From positions 2,584,501-2,648,500 of the forward strand of contig NZ_CP010535.1 in assembly GCF_001430825.1 (NCBI RefSeq): a DNA stretch of 64,000 nucleotides, given 5' to 3'. This document shows, one piece after another, positions 53,000 to 63,252 of this stretch (position 1 is its first letter; each line of letters begins with the position of its first letter). The position numbers were made by a program, and so were the translations under genes. This DNA comes from Sediminicola sp. YIK13 (GTDB lineage Bacteria > Bacteroidota > Bacteroidia > Flavobacteriales > Flavobacteriaceae). The notes beneath the pieces were generated by a model. The model ran no database searches. It saw only the letters and a program-made list of their open reading frames with translations, and was not told the DNA's origin.

Positions 53000-54580
53000 T
53001 TATTTTACGTATTTAGCAGAAAGATCTTTGGAAACAACGGTCAAAGTATCAACAACCTCATCTGTCAATTTCCCTGCTTTTAATAAATCCAATACATCTC
53101 TATGCTTAGCATTCAAGAAATCGATATAATCCCTTTCAAATTCTTTTACCTTTTCTACAGGAACATTTCTCAACAAGTTTTTTGAACCTGCGTAAATGAT
53201 AGCTACCTGATCTTCTACAGTAAAAGGATCATTTTGGGCTTGTTTCAATATCTCAACGTTTCTACGTCCTTTTTCAATTACGTTCAATGTTGCGGCATCC
53301 AGATCCGAACCAAATTTAGCAAACGCTTCCAATTCACGGAATTGTGCCTGATCCAGTTTCAAGGTACCTGCTACCTTTTTCATTGACTTTATCTGTGCGT
53401 TACCTCCAACACGTGATACAGAAATACCCACGTTAATTGCCGGACGAACCCCTTGGTTGAACAAATCTTGCTCCAAGAATATCTGTCCATCTGTAATAGA
53501 AATTACGTTGGTAGGGATATAAGCGGAAACGTCACCTGCTTGTGTTTCAATGATTGGTAATGCAGTTAATGATCCACCACCTTTAACCATTGGTTTTAAG
53601 ACCTCAGGAAGATCATTCATCTCACTGGCAATCTTGTCATCAGCAATAACTTTTGCAGCACGCTCCAATAATCTGGAGTGAAGGTAGAATACATCCCCAG
53701 GATATGCCTCACGTCCCGGTGGGCGTCTCAACAATAGGGAAATCTCACGGTAAGCCACAGCCTGTTTTGACAAATCATCATAGATAATCAAAGCTGGACG
53801 ACCGGTATCTCTAAAGTACTCTCCAATTGCAGCTCCTGCAAATGGCGCATACACCTGCATAGGAGCAGGATCTGATGCGTTTGCAGCAACAATAGTGGTA
53901 TAGGCCAAAGCCCCTTTATCCTCTAGTGTTTTTGCGATGTTTGCAACTGTTGAAGCCTTTTGGCCAATAGCTACATATATACAATATACAGGCTCCCCTG
54001 CATCGTAAAATTCTTTTTGGTTTAGAATGGTATCAATACAAACCGTAGTCTTTCCAGTCTGACGGTCACCAATAACCAATTCACGCTGACCTCTACCTAC
54101 TGGAATCATGGCATCGATTGCCTTGATCCCTGTTTGTAACGGCTCGTTTACCGGCTGACGGAAAATTACCCCTGGTGCCTTACGCTCCAATGGCATTTTA
54201 TAAGTTTCGCCAGCAATTGGTCCCTTCCCATCAATAGGAGCACCTAAGGTGTTTACTACACGACCAACAATACCTTCACCCACATTGATAGAGGCAATTG
54301 TTTGCGTACGTTTAACAACAGATCCTTCTTTAATGTCTCTGGATGGACTTAACAAAACCACACCAACATTGTCTTCTTCCAAGTTAAGAACGATTCCTTG
54401 AAGGCCTCCTTCAAACTCTACCAATTCTCCGTATTGGACATTGGAAAGACCGTAAACCCTTGCGATACCATCACCAATCTGTAATACGGTACCTACTTCA
54501 TCCAATGAAGCTGAGGCTTCGAATCCTGATAACTGTTTTTTCAATATTGCTGATACTTCAGCGGCTTTTACTCCTGCCAT
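53000..54580 (-). CDS. atpA: ATP synthase F1 subunit alpha
   Basis: Non-catalytic nucleotide-binding subunit of F1, 526 residues from ATG 54580 (a TTG at 54601 is rejected). It has Walker [11 protein letters not shown] (171-180), the conserved [32 protein letters not shown] and the signature [14 protein letters not shown]. It lies between atpH and atpG. Confidence 0.97.
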   Translation of the reverse strand: MAGVKAAEVSAILKKQLSGFEASASLDEVGTVLQIGDGIARVYGLSNVQYGELVEFEGGLQGIVLNLEEDNVGVVLLSPSRDIKEGSVVKRTQTIASINVGEGIVGRVVNTLGAPIDGKGPIAGETYKMPLERKAPGVIFRQPVNEPLQTGIKAIDAMIPVGRGQRELVIGDRQTGKTTVCIDTILNQKEFYDAGEPVYCIYVAIGQKASTVANIAKTLEDKGALAYTTIVAANASDPAPMQVYAPFAGAAIGEYFRDTGRPALIIYDDLSKQAVAYREISLLLRRPPGREAYPGDVFYLHSRLLERAAKVIADDKIASEMNDLPEVLKPMVKGGGSLTALPIIETQAGDVSAYIPTNVISITDGQIFLEQDLFNQGVRPAINVGISVSRVGGNAQIKSMKKVAGTLKLDQAQFRELEAFAKFGSDLDAATLNVIEKGRRNVEILKQAQNDPFTVEDQVAIIYAGSKNLLRNVPVEKVKEFERDYIDFLNAKHRDVLDLLKAGKLTDEVVDTLTVVSKDLSAKYVK

Positions 54581-54630
54581 GTTATTAGATATAAGACGCA
54601 AGACATTTAATTGCCTTGACCATTTTAATA

Positions 54631-55170
54631 TTATAAACTATTTGTAAACTCTCTCTTTAAATTGCTCAGTTTGGTTGCAATACTTGAATCGAATTGCATA
54701 TCTCCCATTCGAAGCACAAAACCACCTATGATGCTTTCATCCACGAAATTTTGAACAACAACTTTATTTGGTGTCAATCCTGAGATCTTCCCCAATATCT
54801 TCTTCTCCAAATCAGCGCTTAAAGGCACTGCAGTGGTTACAAAAGCAACCCCTTCACCTTTCAACTGTTCGTTTAGAATGATGTACTTTTCTGCAACATC
54901 GTTCAAAAGGCCTATACGCTTGTTAGACACAAGGATATCTATCAACCCTGTGGTGATAGCATTACTACCCTTGAAAATTTCTAAAAGAACGCTCTTTTTA
55001 GCCTCACTATTCACCACAGGACTTGCCATCATTTGATGCAATTCTTTACTGTCGCGAAGTGTGTGCAATACAGAACGCATATCTTTTTCTACGGCGTCAG
55101 TGGCTTTATTGTCCACTGCCAAGTCCAAAATAGCTTTGGCGTAACGTATCGCTGCTCTAGATTCGTTCAT
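54631..55170 (-). CDS. atpH: ATP synthase F1 subunit delta (OSCP)
   Basis: Stator connector, 179 residues, with the family's [11 protein letters not shown]-like start ([18 protein letters not shown]) and the C-terminal [20 protein letters not shown] region. It follows atpF by 9 bases. Confidence 0.95.
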   Translation of the reverse strand: MNESRAAIRYAKAILDLAVDNKATDAVEKDMRSVLHTLRDSKELHQMMASPVVNSEAKKSVLLEIFKGSNAITTGLIDILVSNKRIGLLNDVAEKYIILNEQLKGEGVAFVTTAVPLSADLEKKILGKISGLTPNKVVVQNFVDESIIGGFVLRMGDMQFDSSIATKLSNLKREFTNSL

Positions 55171-55179
55171 ATCCTTTAA

Positions 55180-55680
55180 TTAGTTAAGCTTAATATCACC
55201 AACCATATCCTCAACAAGTTGTAATTGCTTGTTATCGTTGGACAATTGACCTTTGATCACTTTTTCTGCTATCTCAACAGAAAGAGTAGCTACTTGATTC
55301 TTTATATCGGCAACTGCCGCTTTCTTTTCGCTTTCAATGGCCGCTTGTGCCTGTTTGATCATTTTATCACCTTCCGCTTGGGCCAATTCCCTCGCATCAG
55401 CAACAATTTTCTCTTTCATCTCACGAGCTTCTTTGATCATGGATTCACGCTCTACACGTGCTTCTTTCAAAAGTCGTTCGCTATCTGCAGTTACGTTCTG
55501 CATTTCTTTTTTTGCGGCTTCAGCAGCAGCAAGTGCATCAGAAATACCTTCTTCTCTTTCATTTAAAGAATTAAGAATAGGCTTCCATGCAAATTTTACC
55601 ATTAGAAAAATCAATCCCAACAATAAGATTGTCTGAACGATAAATAATCCCGGTGAAAAATCGTTTAATAAAGTATCCAT
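55180..55680 (-). CDS. atpF: ATP synthase F0 subunit b
   Basis: Peripheral stalk subunit of 166 residues: short N terminus, one membrane helix (about 13-30), then a long charged helix (EEGISDALAAAEAAKKEMQN to about 150) forming the right-handed coiled coil. It lies between atpE and atpH. Confidence 0.95.
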   Translation of the reverse strand: MDTLLNDFSPGLFIVQTILLLGLIFLMVKFAWKPILNSLNEREEGISDALAAAEAAKKEMQNVTADSERLLKEARVERESMIKEAREMKEKIVADARELAQAEGDKMIKQAQAAIESEKKAAVADIKNQVATLSVEIAEKVIKGQLSNDNKQLQLVEDMVGDIKLN

Positions 55681-55775
55681 TATCCTGAAAAATTAAATTT
55701 TCTTTTTTGTTTAATTTTGAAAACATGTTCTGCAACCAACCGTTGCAGAAACATGTTTTACTGTTTTTGTTCGAA

Positions 55776-55979
<204 letters not shown>

Positions 55980-56023
55980 TTAAATTAAACAAACTCTTAT
56001 TAAATGAAATTCTCTCTGACATC

Positions 56024-57178
56024 TTAAGCATCTGGAATTTCGTGACCGTGATCTTCATGTGCATGATCATGATCGTGTTCTGCTACCGCCATACCTATAA
56101 ACAAGGCGGAAAGCATAGTGAAAATATAGGCCTGTAAAAACGCTACCAATACTTCTATCAATGTTATAAAAAATGATAACACCAAAGAAAGTCCTGTTGC
56201 ACCTACAACCCCTAAACTATTTTTCAGGGTAAACATAATCGCTATCAAACTCATTACCACGATATGGCCCGCTGATATATTCGCAAAAAGTCGAACCAAC
56301 AGTGAAAAAGGCTTGATCAAAAATGCCCCTGCCAATTCAATAATAGCCAATACTGGTCTAATTAGAACAGGAACACCAGGCATCCATAAAATATGTTGCC
56401 AGTAATCCTTGTTACCGCTAACTGTATAAATGATTAAAGTAAAGATGGCTAGCGCAGCTGTTACGGCTAGCTGACCGGTTACATTAAATCCAAATGGGGT
56501 TAAGCCCAAAAGGTTCAATATCCAAATGAAGAAAAATACGGTCAAGAGATATCCTGTAAATTTCCTGTATTTTTTTTCACCAATGTTTGGCCTTGCAATC
56601 TCATCCCTAACATAGATCACCAAGGGCTCCAAAACACGACCAAGTCCGGTAGGAATGTTTTTGTTCTTGTACTGTCTCGCCAGGGCAGAAAAACCTAAAA
56701 GCATCAACAATCCAACGAGCAATATTCCTACAACACTTTTTGTGATCGACAAGTCCAGCACCTTTGCTCCATTTTCTATATGGTGCTCCTCATCAAATTC
56801 GGCTGCCTCAGCACTTGCTGGCAACTCATATATTTTACTGTGAACTTTTGCAAATTTAAGTCCGTTTCTTTCTACAAGGACTTCCCCATTATCATCGTGG
56901 TGAAACTCCGATGACATAAATGTCACCAAACCATTGCTAGACCATACGATTACCGGAAGCGGAAACCCAACATGTTTACGCGCCCCTTCACTATTCGTAT
57001 ATGAAAACAAATGAAAGTCGTGAGCATCTTTGATGTGGTGTAAGATGTATTCTGAAACCTCCTCTTCCCCATTGACTTCCCCTTCTTGGGCAGGCTCAGA
57101 AGTAGAGTAACCATTAAAAGTGGTTAAAAAAATGAATAATAAGGCAATATTGCTAAAGTATTTGGATACTATCTTCAT
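56024..57178 (-). CDS. atpB: ATP synthase F0 subunit a, with N-terminal extracytoplasmic extension and His-rich tail
   Basis: Proton channel subunit with 384 residues, longer than the E. coli protein (about 270). It starts with a signal-peptide-like helix (about 9-26) and a roughly 120-residue hydrophilic extension (about 27-145) before the five to six conserved helices, a Bacteroidota feature. The essential Arg is R296 in LLVRLFANISAGH. The C terminus is a His/Asp-rich tail (EHDHDHAHEDHGHE) that could bind metal or tune assembly. A strong promoter lies just upstream. Confidence 0.95.
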   Translation of the reverse strand: MKIVSKYFSNIALLFIFLTTFNGYSTSEPAQEGEVNGEEEVSEYILHHIKDAHDFHLFSYTNSEGARKHVGFPLPVIVWSSNGLVTFMSSEFHHDDNGEVLVERNGLKFAKVHSKIYELPASAEAAEFDEEHHIENGAKVLDLSITKSVVGILLVGLLMLLGFSALARQYKNKNIPTGLGRVLEPLVIYVRDEIARPNIGEKKYRKFTGYLLTVFFFIWILNLLGLTPFGFNVTGQLAVTAALAIFTLIIYTVSGNKDYWQHILWMPGVPVLIRPVLAIIELAGAFLIKPFSLLVRLFANISAGHIVVMSLIAIMFTLKNSLGVVGATGLSLVLSFFITLIEVLVAFLQAYIFTMLSALFIGMAVAEHDHDHAHEDHGHEIPDA

Positions 57179-57217
57179 TATGAAATTTTCAAAAATTTGG
57201 CTCCCTTAAAATTTGCG

Positions 57218-57246
57218 CAAAGGTAGTTATTAAAAATAATAATCAA
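57218..57246 (-). promoter_or_regulatory. Promoter of the atpBEFHAG operon
   Basis: Minus strand: TTG (57244-57246), 18-base spacer, TACCTTTG (57218-57225), 39 bases before the atpB ATG; an exact match to the Bacteroidota pattern. Confidence 0.7.
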
Positions 57247-57258
57247 ACTTTTTTCAAA

Positions 57259-57660
57259 TTATTTATTCTCGTATTCGGCCTTACCCAATATTTTAGCGAT
57301 TATAATCACCTCAAAAAGGAGAAATATGAACACTGGGGCCAATAGTGAAATCTTATTTGTTAGGGAGTTAGCCTCATTGTTAAACAATAATCCGTTAAAA
57401 ATAATTGCGAAGAGCAACAGCTTTAAAAGGAAGGTTCCCAAATAAATAAAGCCAAGCTGGGAAGCGAACTTTTCGTAAGAGGATAATATCTGAAAGGAAG
57501 CACAAATTATCAGCGAAAAAATGCCGTGAAAAAGATATATCTGGAACAGCGGAAGTTGAATCAAAATTTCATTTGACTCTAAAATGAAACGATGGGTGTA
57601 AAATCCGCTACAAAATAAAAACCCAAAAAGGAGGACTTGGAAGAGAACCTTTTTTAACAA
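57259..57660 (-). CDS. Small four-helix membrane protein next to ATP synthase (DUF6168-like)
   Basis: A 133-residue protein with four hydrophobic segments (about 4-20, 38-62, 70-92, 105-125), in the place where AtpI often sits; I believe this corresponds to the flavobacterial DUF6168 family, but am not certain. It starts with TTG 57660, because an in-frame stop precedes and no ATG is available. It is 5 bases after atpZ, and upstream of the atpB promoter, and may help assemble the c-ring. Confidence 0.7.
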   Translation of the reverse strand: MLKKVLFQVLLFGFLFCSGFYTHRFILESNEILIQLPLFQIYLFHGIFSLIICASFQILSSYEKFASQLGFIYLGTFLLKLLLFAIIFNGLLFNNEANSLTNKISLLAPVFIFLLFEVIIIAKILGKAEYENK

Positions 57661-57665
57661 TTTTT

Positions 57666-57893
57666 CTATTTATTAAGGTTGTTAACTTGGCGAATCATGG
57701 AATACATGGATAAAAAAATTGCCGCTAACGTAATTGAAATTTCTAAATATGTGGTCTCAAACTTTCCGTCCAACCAGGAGCCCAAAAGATTTCCTAAATA
57801 TATGGTCAGGCCCATTTGAATGCCAACACCGGATAGTTTTGCTGCATTCTGAAGGCCTGTATTCTTTTTCTTAGGAGGCTTTGGCTGATCCAT
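57666..57893 (-). CDS. AtpZ/AtpI family protein
   Basis: A 75-residue protein with two membrane helices and the conserved QNAAKLSGVGIQMGLTIYLG (15-34) and LGSWLDGKFETTY motif, as in AtpZ/AtpI. It is thought to help insert or assemble the F0 rotor and possibly transport Mg2+ or Ca2+. Its first 23 bases overlap the end of the bactofilin gene in a different frame. Part of the sprE-bactofilin-atpZ-DUF6168 run preceding atpB. Confidence 0.85.
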   Translation of the reverse strand: MDQPKPPKKKNTGLQNAAKLSGVGIQMGLTIYLGNLLGSWLDGKFETTYLEISITLAAIFLSMYSMIRQVNNLNK

Positions 57894-58290
57894 TGGCTGT
57901 GGTGGTCTTGTTTATCGCCGCAGCACTACCTTTCCCTTTCATGGTACAGGCGGCATTGAAAGTAGCTCCTGGCTCAACTGCCAGTTTAGATACCACAACG
58001 GTCCCTTCTATGACAGCTGATGCCTTTAGGGTCAGTAGGTCATCCACCAAAAGCTCTCCATTGAAATTCCCCTCTATATCGGCATTGACGCATTCCACTT
58101 TCCCGTGGATATACCCATCCTTGCCAATTACTACTTTACCAGAGGTTTTAACGTTGCCGTCCAGTTTCCCGTCTATTCTAAAATCGGCTTCAGAGACGAT
58201 ATCGCCTTTGATCTTTGTATTTTTTTCAATTCGGTTGGGCTGTCCGCCGACTTCCGTTACTACACGGGTCTTTTTGTTGTCTGAAAACAT
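57871..58290 (-). CDS. Bactofilin (polymer-forming cytoskeletal protein)
   Basis: A 139-residue cytoplasmic bactofilin. The central beta-helix domain (about 17-118) has regular short repeats, for example FRIDGKLDGNVKTSGKVVIG and YIHGKVECVNADIEGNF, with disordered charged or Ser/Ala/Lys-rich ends (AINKTTTANGSAKAS). Bactofilins polymerise without nucleotide and can organise envelope machinery. It starts 4 bases after sprE and overlaps atpZ by 23 bases. Confidence 0.93.
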   Translation of the reverse strand: MFSDNKKTRVVTEVGGQPNRIEKNTKIKGDIVSEADFRIDGKLDGNVKTSGKVVIGKDGYIHGKVECVNADIEGNFNGELLVDDLLTLKASAVIEGTVVVSKLAVEPGATFNAACTMKGKGSAAAINKTTTANGSAKAS

Positions 58291-58294
58291 CGTT

Positions 58295-60853
58295 CTAGGG
58301 TTTTGGGGTTAATTTCAATTTTTTATATTCCTCCAGGTTTTTGTGCACCTGAATGATTTTATAATTGTGGGATAAAATTACAAAATTCTGATTAGCAATT
58401 CGGTACTCCTTATTGTTTTTGAGAAGCTCGGCATAGCCAAGTGCAAAATCCTTGGATCTGAAACCATGGACGATCACAAACTGATCTTCCAAATTATAGA
58501 TATCCTTGGAAACTACATTTCGGTACTTTAGATCTTCGATGGATTTCTCTAATTTCTCCTTGAGCTGAAGGGCCTTCTCGTTGTCTCGAATCTTAAAAGG
58601 AAATACCAGTTTCCAATTTCCTGTACCAACAGTTTCTGTTTCTTGCGAAAATTCTTTGGGCTCCAATTTTGGCAGCTGTTCTTCCACCATGGCCTGTGCC
58701 TTCTTCCCCTCGGGATTATTGGGGTAATTAAGGGCCACATAGTTCAAGGCCTCCTTAAATGCCTCAAAACCTTCAATCCTTCCTATGGCATTTGCCTTTA
58801 GGATTTCAAATTTCGGAACAATTTCATCCCCTGTATATCTGTTTATATTTTCTTCCGCTCCAGCTATAACCTGTAAGTAATTTTGGTTTTCGTACTGTCT
58901 GTACAAAGCCATATACCGTGCATCGGGACTATCCGAAGCATCAGCCAAAACAGCTTCGGGATTTAACAATATGACAGCATAGCGAGAATCTGCATGGTTT
59001 TCAATAATATCCTGCTTCATGCCATTGGCCAAAGGGCTTCCTGTTTCCTGGTAGATTTTATACAGATTATATTTGGATGGAAGGACCAAACGCTCCTCTG
59101 GATTAGACTTTAAGACATCATTGAACTTATTGGCTGCCAATAGGTTTTCTTTAAACTTCTCTTTGTAGATGACCCCTAATTGGTAATTGGCAAAATTTCT
59201 TTCGGTCACCAGGCTATCTATAACTTTAGGATTAGTGGGAATCTGGCCCATATAATATTCCGTAGAATATTTTTGCTCCCCGGTGATTTCTGGTGCCTCC
59301 ACAGTCCCGGCATCTACTAGGTCCGCATTGGTCTGCCCGGTCTGTTGTGCGATATTTTTACTGGACCATCTCCAGTTGTCTTCCAGCTCGCGATCTCCCC
59401 ATTTATTTTTGAAGTCGGCCTTGCCGTAACCCAAACTGGTGATATTGTAGAAATAAAATTTTCCTTTGTTCTCTTTGCCCCCTTTGGAATCTACAAAGGC
59501 CGCAAAGCCAGCCGTGATCTTTTCCTTTTCATTCTTAATGTCCGCTTCCTCTTTGGCCTTCAGGTCAGCTATATACCCTTCAAAATAAGCCAGTTGTTTC
59601 TCTTTTGGCATCTTATAAATGGTAATGACACTATCTGCATATTGCACTACATCCTCGTAAGCAATAACATCTTCCAGATTGTCCAGCTTCTTTTTTATGG
59701 AGCGATATTTCTTGGAATCTACAACTAGGTTGGTCAGGGTACTGTCATAGTAGGCTCCTGAGGCCTTATACGCGTTTTTGTCAAAATTATATTCTGCCAG
59801 ATTTTCGTAGTTCAAGGCATTCAAGCGAGGTTCGTTCCTAGTGGCCTTTATGGATTTATTAAAATAGGCCAAGGCCAAACTGTCCGATTGGTTTTCCAGG
59901 TGATACTCCGCTATTTGACGGTATATTTTGTCCAAAAAGGGCCTGTTCTCCCTATTTTCTTCAAGTTCCGTTAGATATTCGAACAAGATCTGTTTGTTCT
60001 TAGGCGTGACTTCGGTGTTTTTTATTTTTTGAAGATGGGCATTGATCATATATACCCTGGGCGATTTTCTGTTCAGTGCAATTACCTTATCAAAAGCATA
60101 ATTGGCACTGTCCCTGTATCCCAATTGATTGTAAAGTTGGCCAACGATAAAATAGTACCTGCCTTTTTCCTGGTTTTTCTTGGTGTAGGCAGAAGCAATT
60201 TTCAATTGTTGAATGGCGGTATCAGGAGCCTTTAGATTGATATAAGCCTGCGCCATCATGGCCCTGGCATCAGCATATTCCTGATCTTTTAACCGTTCGT
60301 ATTTTAAAAGTCGTTTTAAATTTTTAAGGGCGAGATCATCGTTTTCCAGCCGGATATGCACCTTCTCCCTCCAGATGGTAGCTTCATTGAGCTTATCGCT
60401 CTCGGTGTACTTGTTCAGGATGTAATTGAAAGCTTCTAGGGCAGGGATATACCGCTGGTCGAAATATCTCGATTTACCAAGAAGAAGAAAAGCCTCGTCC
60501 GTTTCCGGATTGCGCTCCTCATCTTTGATATCCATGCTGTGTTTTTGAATTGCTTTTGACGCCTTTTCCTCGGCCAGCAAAAAGTTAGGATTATTGTCTT
60601 CGGAATCTAGTTTTATGTCATCGGTTACCTTTAAACGTTCCACTGGCAGCACTTCCCAATAATTATCCTGATACGTTGAATTGAGCTCTTCCCTGCCTTC
60701 TTCAAAGGCAATGTTCCCATTGTACAGGACATTGTACTTGGTGTTTAGGGCATGCCAATTGCGATTGATAAAGGCATCCTTTTTAGTGGAACATGCGTTA
60801 AATAGCAGTCCACCAAAGGCAACACCCAATATAAGTTTAAAACGAAGCTTCAA
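58295..60853 (-). CDS. sprE: SprE/PorW-type lipoprotein of the type IX secretion/gliding system
   Basis: An 852-residue TPR-rich lipoprotein required for type IX secretion and gliding. A lipoprotein signal peptide ends GGLLFNAC (C21). The N-terminal STKKDAFINRNWHALNTKYN and YNGNIAFEEGREEL are hallmarks of SprE/PorW; multiple tetratricopeptide-like helices fill the rest. The C-terminal part (about 760-850) is SPOR-like (FKIRDNEKALQLKEKLEKS, FVIVHGFRSKDFALGYAELL). The start is TTG 60853: no in-frame ATG lies upstream, and this codon places the signal peptide correctly. It heads an operon with bactofilin, atpZ and the DUF6168-like gene. Confidence 0.87.
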   Translation of the reverse strand: MKLRFKLILGVAFGGLLFNACSTKKDAFINRNWHALNTKYNVLYNGNIAFEEGREELNSTYQDNYWEVLPVERLKVTDDIKLDSEDNNPNFLLAEEKASKAIQKHSMDIKDEERNPETDEAFLLLGKSRYFDQRYIPALEAFNYILNKYTESDKLNEATIWREKVHIRLENDDLALKNLKRLLKYERLKDQEYADARAMMAQAYINLKAPDTAIQQLKIASAYTKKNQEKGRYYFIVGQLYNQLGYRDSANYAFDKVIALNRKSPRVYMINAHLQKIKNTEVTPKNKQILFEYLTELEENRENRPFLDKIYRQIAEYHLENQSDSLALAYFNKSIKATRNEPRLNALNYENLAEYNFDKNAYKASGAYYDSTLTNLVVDSKKYRSIKKKLDNLEDVIAYEDVVQYADSVITIYKMPKEKQLAYFEGYIADLKAKEEADIKNEKEKITAGFAAFVDSKGGKENKGKFYFYNITSLGYGKADFKNKWGDRELEDNWRWSSKNIAQQTGQTNADLVDAGTVEAPEITGEQKYSTEYYMGQIPTNPKVIDSLVTERNFANYQLGVIYKEKFKENLLAANKFNDVLKSNPEERLVLPSKYNLYKIYQETGSPLANGMKQDIIENHADSRYAVILLNPEAVLADASDSPDARYMALYRQYENQNYLQVIAGAEENINRYTGDEIVPKFEILKANAIGRIEGFEAFKEALNYVALNYPNNPEGKKAQAMVEEQLPKLEPKEFSQETETVGTGNWKLVFPFKIRDNEKALQLKEKLEKSIEDLKYRNVVSKDIYNLEDQFVIVHGFRSKDFALGYAELLKNNKEYRIANQNFVILSHNYKIIQVHKNLEEYKKLKLTPKP

Positions 60854-60996
60854 AATAAGTGGTATTCGTACGTATCCTAAACTAAAAAATAACCCGTTTA
60901 TTATACCGTTGGTCGGTAAAAATACCTTTATTTTTAAATAGAGGAAAATACCTCACAACTAAATCACCTTTACGCCTCCGATTCTAAGTTTGGTGC

Positions 60997-61692
60997 CTAC
61001 CCCGCGAAGAAGGTTTCCAACTCCTTTAAAGTTTCCGTGGAGGTTTTAATATCGTTGACGATTTCCCCTTTGTGAAGTACTACGATACGTTCTGCAACTT
61101 CGGTAACATGAATAAGATCATGACTAGATATCAAAACGGTAACGTCTCTATTTGCAGTCAGTTCTTTAATGATTCCTTTTAGGCGGATCTGTGTGGTAGG
61201 ATCCAAGTTGGCAAAAGGTTCGTCCAAGATGATGACTTCTGGATTGCCGATAAATGTGGCCACAATACCTACCTTTTTTTGGTTCCCTTTGCTCAAATCT
61301 CTTAGGTACTTCTTTTGACCCAATATTTCTCCATGGAAAAAGTCCTCGAACCCGGTTAAAAGGGCATTGACATCGGCTTTGTTCTGCCCTCTCAATTCCC
61401 CAATGAAATAAAAGTATTCTTCTGGGGTCAGATACCCAATTAAAAAGGTTTCGTCGATAAATGCGGAGGTAAAGGGCTTCCATGCTTCGCTCTTATCCAC
61501 CTGAACCTCGTGATTTACAATCTGACCTGTTGTGGGTTGTATGAGGTCCAATAACAAGCTGAAAAGGGTAGTTTTCCCTGCTCCGTTATTTCCTACAAGG
61601 CCAAAACTCTGGCCTTTAGAGATTTCTAAATGTGGTATATTCAAAACGGTAGCTGAACCGTATGTTTTTGTAAGTTGTTGTACTGTTATCAT
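60997..61692 (-). CDS. ABC transporter ATP-binding protein
   Basis: A 231-residue ATPase: Walker A GNNGAGKTTLF (34-44), signature LSKGNQKKVG, Walker B EVIILDEPFANLDP and switch His in LISSHDL. It is the partner of the DUF5687 permease gene, 29 bases upstream on the same strand. Such pairs are typical exporters of unknown substrate in Bacteroidota (peptide or antibiotic resistance is possible). The product acts at the cytoplasmic face. Confidence 0.9.
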   Translation of the reverse strand: MITVQQLTKTYGSATVLNIPHLEISKGQSFGLVGNNGAGKTTLFSLLLDLIQPTTGQIVNHEVQVDKSEAWKPFTSAFIDETFLIGYLTPEEYFYFIGELRGQNKADVNALLTGFEDFFHGEILGQKKYLRDLSKGNQKKVGIVATFIGNPEVIILDEPFANLDPTTQIRLKGIIKELTANRDVTVLISSHDLIHVTEVAERIVVLHKGEIVNDIKTSTETLKELETFFAG

Positions 61693-61721
61693 AGTATAAT
61701 TTTGATTAAAATAAAGATGGG

Positions 61722-63194
61722 TTAGTTGGTTTGTTTGTAGGCCAAAAGGGTCTTGTATTTTTCCTTTTTATAGATACCCTCTATCATTTTAAACACAGGG
61801 TTTTTAAAGGCATATCCCAAAATCCCGGCTAGGGCTACAAAAATATAGCCAGCCGTAGGGTTGATCGTATAATGGCCCAAAGCATAAAATCCCAAAGGCA
61901 ACAATAATTTAGGCAGCGTCAACAAGAGTGTTTTGGCATTGAACGCCTGTTTGTCCCCAAAAGCTTTTTTGTTGGAGGTGAGATCAATGGGCGTTTTTAT
62001 ATAGGCCCCACCCCAAAGTACCAGATAAGAATTTACGCCAATGTTGTATACGGCCCCTACCAAAACCGCTAGGTAGGCATCTAAGCCAAAATAGAGGTAA
62101 AAGGATGCTATAACCGTGCTTATAAGCGTCGCAATGACTATAAGATACCATTTAGAATCTAGGTATTCACGATATTGTATGTTTTGGCTCATCATCAGGG
62201 GATAATAGGAACTGTCCCAACTGGGTACAAACTGCCCAAAACTAAATAGGAAGCCCCCTGAAATAAAAATTCCTGCAAAAATCTTCCAAACTGGGTTTTC
62301 ATACATCTCTAAAGATCCCGTAAAGAAAAGGAAGCCGTAAAAAATAAAGAAAAAGCTCATGATCACCGAGGTTCTTGAACGCTTGTTGCGCTTGATCAGT
62401 TTGATATCGTTTTTCAAAAATGTCCCTAAATTTCCGAAACGGTTCAGCCAGTTCAGATCCTCGGTCTTGGCTTCGGCCTGTTTAATGGCCAGACCTGCAT
62501 CCAAGTACATATGTTTTTTAAAATAAGTGTAGGCCGCCATATAAAGACCTATTAACAATGCCCAAGGAAGAAGGGCCATCCACGGCAGGTTGTACAGGGC
62601 ATCAAAAAAGGGAGCGGTAAAAACCGTTATGTCAAAAAGGTTAAAATACTGGCATCCTCCCAAAACTGCCAAAATAGTGGCTGCTGGATAGAAAACGCTA
62701 TCCTTATTGTTGGCTAAAATATTGATGAAGTTATTACTGTAAATGAGGGCCAACATTCCCAAATGCCAACCGATAACCCCAATAGGATTATACCCTTCGA
62801 TCAAAAGCACAATGGAAAAAGGTATAAAGAAAAAAGCATGCGCTATATTGAAAAAGGAAACCACTGCCTTTCCCAAGGAATAATTTACCACTTGTTGTTT
62901 TTTAAAAGGCAGATACAACAAAGGTTTTATATTGATAATGGGCATTTTTTGCATCATATACCTGATAAAAAGATCCATCCCCAAATAGTAGATCATATAT
63001 TTGTTTACGATAACCAACGGATCTCCTATTTCTGCTTTTTCGATGATATAAAATACTCCTACCCCCAAAAATAAAAATATCGCAATAAAGTAGAGGGCTC
63101 CAAAGGCCATAAGAATTTTAAAGGCCACATTGGTCTTGAAGGAAGCAGACCTGATGAACGATTTCCATTGGAGGTTGATAAAGTGCTTAAACAT
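61722..63194 (-). CDS. DUF5687 family ABC-type permease
   Basis: A 490-residue membrane protein with about 12-13 hydrophobic segments, for example MAFGALYFIAIFLFLGVGVF, YNPIGVIGWHLGMLALIYS and YIFVALAGILGYAF, and a cytoplasmic charged loop around residue 240-280 (KHMYLDAGLAIKQAEAKTED). It belongs to DUF5687, permeases paired with ABC ATPases. The ATPase gene follows at 61692. Substrate unknown. Confidence 0.87.
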   Translation of the reverse strand: MFKHFINLQWKSFIRSASFKTNVAFKILMAFGALYFIAIFLFLGVGVFYIIEKAEIGDPLVIVNKYMIYYLGMDLFIRYMMQKMPIINIKPLLYLPFKKQQVVNYSLGKAVVSFFNIAHAFFFIPFSIVLLIEGYNPIGVIGWHLGMLALIYSNNFINILANNKDSVFYPAATILAVLGGCQYFNLFDITVFTAPFFDALYNLPWMALLPWALLIGLYMAAYTYFKKHMYLDAGLAIKQAEAKTEDLNWLNRFGNLGTFLKNDIKLIKRNKRSRTSVIMSFFFIFYGFLFFTGSLEMYENPVWKIFAGIFISGGFLFSFGQFVPSWDSSYYPLMMSQNIQYREYLDSKWYLIVIATLISTVIASFYLYFGLDAYLAVLVGAVYNIGVNSYLVLWGGAYIKTPIDLTSNKKAFGDKQAFNAKTLLLTLPKLLLPLGFYALGHYTINPTAGYIFVALAGILGYAFKNPVFKMIEGIYKKEKYKTLLAYKQTN

Positions 63195-63252
63195 AAGGGT
63201 TGGTTTGTTTTTCTAGTTGGTTAGTGTTTCTAAGGATAAGAATGTTACAGTT

